A stretch of 17,582 bases of DNA from positions 1 through 17,582 of the forward strand of contig CAYRXE010000019.1 in NCBI GenBank assembly GCA_964428205.1, read 5' to 3'. Source of the stretch: CAYRXE01 sp964428205. GTDB lineage: Bacteria > Patescibacteriota > Gracilibacteria > Peribacterales > Peribacteraceae. Positions within the stretch are counted from its first letter, which is position 1. Each line of letters starts with the position of its first letter. Below the pieces are notes generated by a model. The model was given only the letters and a program-made list of their open reading frames with translations. It had not been told where the DNA came from and ran no database searches. The position numbers and the translations under genes are program-made. Shown here in pieces: positions 12,607 through 17,582 of the stretch.

Positions 12607-12935
12607 CCGAGCTTACTGCCAAGTGGTGCCTCTTTCTCTGGTACCGCGAGGATCACCGAGCCATCTTCTCGGTAGAACCCAACGGTGAGTACTTCGGAGA
12701 CGAATGGCCCGATCTGTTTTGGCGGAAAGTTTGTGACTCCCATCACCAAACGACCGAGGAGCTCTTCCTTCGTGTAATGCAACGTTATCTGCGCACTGCT
12801 GCGCTTTGTGCCAATCTCCGGGCCAAAATCGATCGTGAGCTTGTACGCAGGCTTATGCGCCTCTGGGAAATCCTCCACTTCGACGATTTTGCCGACGCGA
12901 ATATCTACCTTTTGGAAGTCATCAAAACTAATCAT
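12603..12935 (-). CDS. csaA: CsaA-like tRNA-binding / export-related chaperone
   Basis: A 110-residue protein of the CsaA family, a homodimeric OB-fold related to the tRNA-binding domain of EMAP-II and methionyl-tRNA synthetase C termini. Typical residues: FQKVDIRVGKIVEVEDFPEA, KPAYKLTIDFG, KRSSAQIT, YTKEELLGR, VTNFPPKQIGPF and SEVLTVGF. Length is exactly that of the family. In Bacillus CsaA has been linked to protein export as a chaperone; tRNA binding is the alternative role. ATG 12935 is the family start and lies six bases after a minus-strand TATACT. It is divergent from transketolase with a gap of only 31 bp, and convergent with the lipoprotein gene through a shared TTAA stop. Confidence 0.93.
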   Translation of the reverse strand: MISFDDFQKVDIRVGKIVEVEDFPEAHKPAYKLTIDFGPEIGTKRSSAQITLHYTKEELLGRLVMGVTNFPPKQIGPFVSEVLTVGFYREDGSVILAVPEKEAPLGSKLG

Positions 12936-12941
12936 GCGGGC

Positions 12942-12947
12942 AGTATA
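12942..12947 (-). promoter_or_regulatory. -10 box of csaA
   Basis: TATACT on the minus strand (12947-12942) is followed by six bases (GCCCGC) and ATG 12935. A poor -35-like ATGACA lies about 15 bases upstream, inside the transketolase start region. It faces away from the transketolase -10, only 7 bp away. Confidence 0.55.
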
Positions 12948-12951
12948 CCTA

Positions 12952-12960
12952 TGTTATGCT
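12952..12960 (+). promoter_or_regulatory. Extended -10 promoter of transketolase
   Basis: TGT plus TATGCT (12955-12960) is followed by six bases (TTTGTC) and ATG 12967, again predicting a leaderless mRNA. No -35 is obvious; any -35 would fall in the csaA coding sequence. Confidence 0.55.
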
Positions 12961-12966
12961 TTTGTC

Positions 12967-15255
12967 ATGCCTACACGCCCAGACCCCAAAACACTTCTCG
13001 GCAAGTCCCCTGCCGATGTTCCTATGTCTTTGCAGCGCATTGTTGAGCGCACGCAAACGTACGAACGCATGTGGGTGGGTCCAAACGAAGCCACGAAGGT
13101 CGATGCTGACGCTCTGAATGCTTATGCACTCGCGCACGACATCATGAAACACTTGTGCGTGTCTGCTCCACTCAAGCACAAATCCGGTCACCCCGGCGGC
13201 CCGCTCTCTGCGTTCACCTTCTCGTACGAAGTCTCTCGTCGCAGAAAAGCAGGAGTCGATGCTCCACTGCACTACAGTGCAGGTCATTTGAGTTTGCTCG
13301 CCTATGGACTGCAGTGGATGTTCCACAAAGAAGGCAAAGACGAACGTCTCGCATCTCCACAGGCAATCATCGATACCTTCCGCATCCCCAGTGGTCTTCC
13401 TGGTCACGTAGAAGCCGGCATTGGCGATATTCCTTTTGGCACAGGCCCGCTGGGTAAAGGCACATCAGTCGCCCTTGGACGCGCATTGGGAATGAGATTC
13501 CTCAAACAAAAAGGAGTGGTAGATGTCGTGCTTGCCGATGGCGACAGCCAGGAAGGACAAGTGATGGAAGCATTCCGTCTCGCATCGCACCTCAAGCTCG
13601 ACAATTTGATTGTCCACGGGGACTGGAACGATGTGCAGCTGAGTGATGAGCCCTCTAAAACGGTTGCTGCGGATTTTGCGAGGATCGCGGAGTCTGCAGG
13701 TTGGCGCGTGATCGAAGTACAAAATGGCAATGACCTCGCACAAGTAACGGCTGCGTTGGATCTTGCAGATAGTTTTGTCGGAAAAGGCGCACCGATCTTC
13801 CTCTGCTACTACACAACCATGGGCAGTGGCATTCCGGTACTCGAAGAAGGCGTGAACACAGGGAAAGCAAACTATCACGGTTCACCGCTCAAAGAAGACA
13901 TGGCACAGGCTGTCCTGAAAGACATCAAGCCTCTTGAGGAACTCGTGGCTGCGTATGAGAAGATCCGCAAAGGCATGAAACCAGTCATCACTGCAGAACC
14001 AAAAGCTCTTGCCGCTCTCGAAACTGCACCCCGCACCATCGCAACCGAGAAAGGCTCTGCACGCTCCGAATTTGGCTCTGTGCATGTGAAAGCTCTTATG
14101 GCCAAGGATCCGCGCATTGTCGTCCTCCACGCAGATCTCGCAGGTTCCGGCGGGTTCGATAAGGTCGCGAAAGAATTCCCCGATCGCGTGATCAACGTGG
14201 GTGTTGCCGAGGCAAACATGGTGATGATGGCCGCAGGATTGCGCCAGGCAGGCATGCTCCCGATCACGTACACCTTTGCAGCATTTGCGACGAATGAGGC
14301 TCGCGCTTCTGCACGTTTGATCGACGTGAACTGCGGTCACACACGCTGTGGCGTCTTTAACGACGCAACGCACGCAGGACTTTCGGTCGGTGAAGATGGT
14401 GAGACACATCAGGAGCGTCATTACCTCAATATTCCGTTCGATAACACGCAGGTCTGGATGCCCGTTGATAGTAACCAGGCTGTCGCCGCAGCGGAGCGAG
14501 GATTGAACTTGGTTGCGGATGGAAAAATGAGTGTCTTCTGCTTCTTCCCACGTTCGAGTCACGAGCAAATCAAAACGCCAAAGGGAGAAATCGTGTACGA
14601 CAAGGGCTACCAGTTCGACGGCACCATGGACGTGTTACGTGGAACGGGAACTACAAAGGATGACATCACGGTCATTGCGTGCGGAATCCCCGTGCACGAT
14701 GCCATTCTCGCTGCAGACGAAGTTGCGGGCGAAGGTCACACGGTTCGCGTGCTCAACGCCGCATGCATCCGTCCGATTGATGCAGCTGCGGTTATGCAAG
14801 CGGCACTCGAAACCATGCATATCATTGTTGTGGAGGATCACTCGAGTGAAGGCGGACTTGCCACGCAAGTTGCCGACATCATTGCCGACTTCCAACTCCC
14901 CTGCTCCCTGCGCCGCTTAGGTGTGAACCATTATTTCCCTTCTGGCACAGATAAGGATCTTAAATTCCTCGCAGGTTTGGACCATGAAAGTATTGCCGAT
15001 GCCATTCGCGATGAGGTCACACACGAAGTCAGTGGTGGCGAGGATGCGTTTGTGACTGCGCTGTACTCCCTTGGAAGAAATGCTCAGCAAAGCCGCTTCC
15101 GTACATCGATTGATCGCTTTGTGCAGCGTGCGAAGACCGAAAAGGGCTATCTGCAAACACTCCGTGATATGTGGCACGAAAGGTCGGTCCCTGAGGATAA
15201 GCTCCCGAGTACAAAAGACCTTTTGGAGAAGCTCTCGGAAGAAACGACGAGTTAA
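12967..15255 (+). CDS. tkt: Transketolase
   Basis: A 762-residue, full-length thiamine-diphosphate enzyme that transfers two-carbon ketol units between sugar phosphates in the non-oxidative pentose phosphate pathway. The N-terminal half has KSGHPGGPLSAF (His75 region), GIGDIPFGTGPLGKG, and the cofactor and metal motif ADGDSQEGQ (residues 190-198) with DWNDVQ; the usual GDG reads ADG, keeping the Asp. The second half has INVGVAEANMV with the catalytic Glu, TYTFAAFATNEARA and VFNDATHAGLSVGEDGETHQ; the C-terminal domain has VVEDHSSEGGLATQVADI. The last ~70 residues extend beyond the usual fold. Start: the frame is open back to 12808, antisense to csaA; ATG 12967 fits the -10 at 12955-12960. About 50 mostly non-conserved residues precede the first family motif. 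It pairs metabolically with the transaldolase and gnd in this window. Confidence 0.94.
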   Translation: MPTRPDPKTLLGKSPADVPMSLQRIVERTQTYERMWVGPNEATKVDADALNAYALAHDIMKHLCVSAPLKHKSGHPGGPLSAFTFSYEVSRRRKAGVDAPLHYSAGHLSLLAYGLQWMFHKEGKDERLASPQAIIDTFRIPSGLPGHVEAGIGDIPFGTGPLGKGTSVALGRALGMRFLKQKGVVDVVLADGDSQEGQVMEAFRLASHLKLDNLIVHGDWNDVQLSDEPSKTVAADFARIAESAGWRVIEVQNGNDLAQVTAALDLADSFVGKGAPIFLCYYTTMGSGIPVLEEGVNTGKANYHGSPLKEDMAQAVLKDIKPLEELVAAYEKIRKGMKPVITAEPKALAALETAPRTIATEKGSARSEFGSVHVKALMAKDPRIVVLHADLAGSGGFDKVAKEFPDRVINVGVAEANMVMMAAGLRQAGMLPITYTFAAFATNEARASARLIDVNCGHTRCGVFNDATHAGLSVGEDGETHQERHYLNIPFDNTQVWMPVDSNQAVAAAERGLNLVADGKMSVFCFFPRSSHEQIKTPKGEIVYDKGYQFDGTMDVLRGTGTTKDDITVIACGIPVHDAILAADEVAGEGHTVRVLNAACIRPIDAAAVMQAALETMHIIVVEDHSSEGGLATQVADIIADFQLPCSLRRLGVNHYFPSGTDKDLKFLAGLDHESIADAIRDEVTHEVSGGEDAFVTALYSLGRNAQQSRFRTSIDRFVQRAKTEKGYLQTLRDMWHERSVPEDKLPSTKDLLEKLSEETTS

Positions 15256-15258
15256 CGC

Positions 15259-15318
15259 AGAGCTGAGTGAAGAGTGCTGAGAGCTGATATCGTCACTCAG
15301 CCTTCAGCTCTCAGCTCT
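15259..15318. repeat. Intergenic palindromic repeat after transketolase
   Basis: Variants of the unit AGAGCTGAG recur on both strands. AGAGCTGAG (15259-15267) pairs with CTCAGCTCT (15310-15318), and nested inside GCTGAG (15276-15281) pairs with CTCAGC (15296-15301). Alternative pairings also exist: GCTGAGTGA with TCACTCAGC, and CTGAGAGCTGA with TCAGCTCTCAG. It ends with only a short T run (CTCTTTCC), so terminator function for tkt is possible but not standard. The rest of the 115-bp gap holds the tRNA promoter. Confidence 0.6.
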
Positions 15319-15358
15319 TTCCAGGTCGAATTCTATAGAGCGCATCGCAGATAATATG

Positions 15359-15364
15359 TATTAT
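15359..15364 (+). promoter_or_regulatory. -10 box of tRNA-Ser(UGA)
   Basis: TATTAT (five of six) is followed by six bases (TCGATT) and then G15371, the first base of the mature tRNA. Transcription would start at or within a base or two of the mature 5' end. TG directly abuts the box. An overlapping TAATAT at 15352-15357 is an alternative. Confidence 0.45.
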
Positions 15365-15370
15365 TCGATT

Positions 15371-15458
15371 GGAGGGATGGCAGAGTGGTCGATCGCGCCT
15401 GACTTGAAATCAGGTGAACCGCAAGGTTCCGTGGGTTCGAATCCCACTCCCTCCGCCA
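15371..15458 (+). tRNA. tRNA-Ser, anticodon UGA, CCA encoded
   Basis: Acceptor GGAGGGA (15371-15377) pairs with TCCCTCC (15448-15454); discriminator G15455 and encoded CCA (15456-15458). The anticodon stem CCTGA/TCAGG encloses CTTGAAA, so the anticodon is TGA at 15405-15407 (reads UCA and by wobble other UCN codons). The long variable arm GAACCGCAAGGTTC and the T arm GTGGGTTCGAATCCCAC are typical of serine tRNAs. Confidence 0.96.
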
Positions 15459-15497
15459 TTGGATAAGGACGGTGCATTTTTTAATATCAAGTATTTA

Positions 15498-15506
15498 TGT
15501 TATAAT
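15498..15506 (+). promoter_or_regulatory. Consensus extended -10 promoter of the caspase-like gene
   Basis: TGT plus a perfect TATAAT (15501-15506) is followed by six bases (GTACTA) and ATG 15513. This is the cleanest example of the leaderless arrangement in the window. It sets the start codon, although the frame is open back into the tRNA. Confidence 0.65.
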
Positions 15507-15512
15507 GTACTA

Positions 15513-16862
15513 ATGGAAAATGAGCAAAAACCAACACCCGAACAACCCATACCTAGTCCTGGACTTGAGAAGTTTGCCGATCAAGAAAGTGTGGGACGTT
15601 CAAGGGCCATGGCAAAGATTAAGGAAATCGAAGGCAAGCGCTCCTCCACACCTCTCGAAAAGCAGACATACGACTTCGACGATGCCCTCCTGAGAAACTT
15701 GTACGAATTGTTTGTTGAAGAAAAAAGCATAGCCGGAAAAGAGTTGTACAAAGAAGCATTGAGAAATTCTGAAAAGGAAATGCGAACACGCTGGAGCAAT
15801 GCCATGCCTGGGATACTCAAGAAACGATCGGAGCTCATTCGAGATAGCATGCGCGAGAGGATCACCGGAAACGGGGAAAGAGGTTTGGGGCTGCTCACAA
15901 AAATGGGAGTTGACGTTTCTTCTTTTTCAAAGAAAGACGGCAAACTTGTGTATGTCAGCAAGGGCGAGAGGGAGCATCCCGAGTGGACAATTTCATTCAC
16001 AGACACCGAAACGGTAATTTTTCGAAACAACACGCTTGCAAGAGGACTTTGTGCGATGGACTTACGTGACTTTATGAGCATCATGGAAAAGAAAGGGCTA
16101 GACGCTCAATTGCGACAATCTTTGCAAGAGGCAAAGCAAGAAGAATCTGGAAAGGGCTCCATGGAAAAATATGACCTACCTGCTACTGGAAAAATGGCAC
16201 ACATTCGGTTGTTTCCAGGCAGAAGCAGAGATCTCATTGCCCCCGCAAACCTTTCATCTGCAGCATTTCTCTCCTCGGCTCTACAGCAACGATATGGCGA
16301 TCGCATGATGATCACTCCGCTGCAATTTACAGATACCCCGTTGGCTCATTTAAGGGAGCTCGTCGCAGACGGACATCAAAATGGCAAAGGCATCAGCACA
16401 TTTGTCGTTGATATTTTTGAGCACGGGACCAGAGAGCATATTGATTTTGTCAAACCTCTTACTGCAAGCGACCTTGCGGCACTGGCACGTGAATTTCCAG
16501 GCTGCACGTTTCAGATCAACACTATTGCGTGCTTTGGAGGAGGTTTGCGAGCAGGTTTCCAGAAAGAATTTGCTAACGATCCAGATCTCGCAAAGCGTAT
16601 GCATGTTTTCTTGCAGACTAAGCCGAACCTTTCAAACTACATTGGACATCTTGAAAATCAGGGTGGCGAGAACCAGTGGTCAACTCTCTACAACGTTTTC
16701 TTGGCACTTGGGTTATCGGAAGGCAAAACATACGGAGAAGCTGCCATGTTTGCCGATAAAGCTGTGAAAGAATGTTCTCCTCAAGATGCGGAAGCACTCA
16801 TTAATGGCAAGCTGATTTCTGCACTCGAAGATCCTGGAAGCGAAAGCAGCCGCAATGCATAG
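15513..16862 (+). CDS. Uncharacterised protein with caspase-like (clan CD) His-Cys signature
   Basis: A 449-residue protein without signal peptide, membrane segment or family I can name. Residues 1-~220 are charged and largely helical. From about 229 the pattern looks like a caspase-hemoglobinase fold: strand AHIRLFPG (229-236), helix (248-261), strand RMMITPLQF (264-272), helix PLAHLRELVADG (276-287), hydrophobic strand STFVVDIFE ending in His304-Gly305, then 36 residues later strand TFQINTIA ending in Cys340 and FGGG. Clan CD peptidases (caspases, legumain, gingipain) have exactly a hydrophobic strand ending in HG and a second ending in a Cys, usually preceded by Ala. Peptidase activity is inferred from this pattern only. 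The gene follows tRNA-Ser and is visibly more A+T-rich than tkt in sampled stretches, which may hint at separate origin. ATG 15513 is chosen from the -10 spacing; the open frame extends upstream only through the tRNA. Confidence 0.7.
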   Translation: MENEQKPTPEQPIPSPGLEKFADQESVGRSRAMAKIKEIEGKRSSTPLEKQTYDFDDALLRNLYELFVEEKSIAGKELYKEALRNSEKEMRTRWSNAMPGILKKRSELIRDSMRERITGNGERGLGLLTKMGVDVSSFSKKDGKLVYVSKGEREHPEWTISFTDTETVIFRNNTLARGLCAMDLRDFMSIMEKKGLDAQLRQSLQEAKQEESGKGSMEKYDLPATGKMAHIRLFPGRSRDLIAPANLSSAAFLSSALQQRYGDRMMITPLQFTDTPLAHLRELVADGHQNGKGISTFVVDIFEHGTREHIDFVKPLTASDLAALAREFPGCTFQINTIACFGGGLRAGFQKEFANDPDLAKRMHVFLQTKPNLSNYIGHLENQGGENQWSTLYNVFLALGLSEGKTYGEAAMFADKAVKECSPQDAEALINGKLISALEDPGSESSRNA

Positions 16863-16906
16863 CAAATTAATGTCAAAAATAAGCACACAAATCTCTTCCC
16901 TGTGAA

Positions 16907-16935
16907 TTGTCTGTCTCGCACTTCACCTATAGGAT
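16907..16935 (+). promoter_or_regulatory. Candidate promoter of the SLH protein gene
   Basis: TTGTCT (16907-16912) and TAGGAT (16930-16935), each four of six, are 17 bases apart. Eight bases separate the -10 from ATG 16944, so the leader would be very short. No Shine-Dalgarno sequence is seen. Confidence 0.45.
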
Positions 16936-16943
16936 CTTTTCTC

Positions 16944-17582
16944 ATGCAGAAGGCCTCTTCTCTTTTTGTCGCCGGTGTCATCAGCCTACAGGCGTTGGTC
17001 CCACTTGCATCCGCACAGGATGTAAAAAGTTTTAAGGACATTCAGCCGGGGGACTTTGGGTACGAAGCCATCGTGAGTTTAGTCGACAAAGGTATTTTTG
17101 CCGGATACCCCGATGGCACGTTTCGCCCGCAGCAAAAAGTGAGTCGCTCCGAAGCACTCAAGATCATTACTGCAGGACTGATGACAGCCGAGGAACGCGC
17201 CGCAAAGCCTCGCAGTGATTTCAATGACGTACAGAATGACGCCTGGTTCTTGCCATACCTTGCGTGGGCTTCTGCCAAGGGCATTGTGGATCCTCCATCC
17301 AAAACACCAAGCTTCAAGCCTTCGAATTCGGTTCTGCGCTTGGAATTCCTCAAGATGCTATTTAAAGCCTACAACGTAAATACGAACGCCTTCGGAGAAG
17401 TGACGCTGCCGCTTTCGAGCGATGTGACCGATGCGAAGCAGTGGTACTACCCCTACATGCGCTACGCGTTGAGCAGTGGCGTGTCCGTTGCTCCTCAGAC
17501 AGGTCTGTTGACGCCAAATCGCGAGCTCACGCGCACGGACGCCGCGGTGCTTTTGTATCGCTTCTTCCAGTACCGCGATGGA
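16944..17582 (+). CDS. S-layer homology (SLH) domain surface protein, 3' end outside window
   Basis: An open frame of 213 codons without a stop, cut by the window end. Residues 1-25 form a signal peptide (MQK, hydrophobic core, cleavage at ASA-QD). Three SLH modules follow. The first (~29-78) has FKDIQPGDFGYEAIVSLVDK, GYPDGTFRP and SRSEALKII; the second (~90-145) has FNDVQNDAWFLPYLAWASAK, FKPSNSV and RLEFLKML; the third (~157-210) has DVTDAKQWYYPYMRYALSSG, LTPNRELTR and DAAVLLYRFF. SLH domains anchor proteins to the cell wall, usually via secondary wall polymers, so this is a surface protein or S-layer subunit; what lies C-terminal is unseen. The triple SLH at the N terminus is the common arrangement. 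Confidence 0.92.
   Translation, partial: MQKASSLFVAGVISLQALVPLASAQDVKSFKDIQPGDFGYEAIVSLVDKGIFAGYPDGTFRPQQKVSRSEALKIITAGLMTAEERAAKPRSDFNDVQNDAWFLPYLAWASAKGIVDPPSKTPSFKPSNSVLRLEFLKMLFKAYNVNTNAFGEVTLPLSSDVTDAKQWYYPYMRYALSSGVSVAPQTGLLTPNRELTRTDAAVLLYRFFQYRDG

Noticed and set aside
12808..12966. Upstream extension of transketolase
   Set aside because: It is antisense to csaA; the -10 box at 12955-12960 sits inside it and points to ATG 12967.
15414..15512. Upstream extension of the caspase-like gene beginning inside tRNA-Ser
   Set aside because: The extension translates tRNA sequence; a perfect extended -10 lies inside it, six bases before ATG 15513.
15371..16862. Integrated element at tRNA-Ser(UGA)
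   Set aside because: No integrase and no second copy of the tRNA 3' end were found in the window; the lower G+C of the next gene alone is weak evidence.

Overview
The window is a gene-dense stretch of a bacterial chromosome: 19 protein genes (one cut at each end) and two tRNA-Ser genes in 17.6 kb, with gaps mostly below 100 bp. The code is standard; TGA ends several genes (PD-(D/E)XK nuclease, FtsL-like, M23 peptidase, gnd). Small proteins, serine-rich exported proteins, an SLH-domain surface protein, and sugar metabolism built on pyruvate kinase, transketolase, a small transaldolase and 6-phosphogluconate dehydrogenase together suggest a member of the Candidate Phyla Radiation (Patescibacteria), possibly Peribacteria or Peregrinibacteria. 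That placement is inference from gene content and style, not from a marker search.

Layout. 1-2818: 3' end of guaB, a secreted three-Kazal-domain protein, a DUF4383 membrane protein (minus strand) and a stand-alone PD-(D/E)XK nuclease with clustered cysteines. 2870-4436: tRNA-Ser(GCU), a structured leader, rsmH and an FtsL-like division protein, which is a remnant of the dcw cluster. 4429-7072 (minus): pyruvate kinase and an acyl-CoA-type desaturase. 7149-8589: ROK sugar kinase and nitroreductase. 8590-11765 (minus): transaldolase, an acidic hypothetical, gnd and an M23 peptidase overlapping gnd by an ATGA. 11818-15255: C39-like lipoprotein, csaA (minus) and transketolase. 15371-17582: tRNA-Ser(UGA), an uncharacterised protein with a caspase-like His-Cys signature, and the start of an SLH protein.

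The central-metabolism genes form a loose theme: a ROK kinase that may phosphorylate sugars, gnd plus transketolase and transaldolase for pentose-phosphate interconversion, pyruvate kinase for the last step of glycolysis, and IMP dehydrogenase for guanine nucleotides. The exported proteins (Kazal, C39-like lipoprotein, SLH protein) describe the cell surface.

The most striking system-level signal is transcription and translation architecture. Eight genes have a -10 hexamer followed by exactly six bases and then the start codon (PD-(D/E)XK nuclease, FtsL-like, desaturase, ROK, nitroreductase, csaA, transketolase, caspase-like), often with an extended TGn. No gene with a visible start has a convincing Shine-Dalgarno sequence at normal spacing, apart from a weak purine run at the coupled M23 start. 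This predicts mostly leaderless mRNAs. tRNA-Ser(UGA) has the same six-base spacing to its mature 5' end. The best candidate for a new protein system is the caspase-like gene at 15513-16862.
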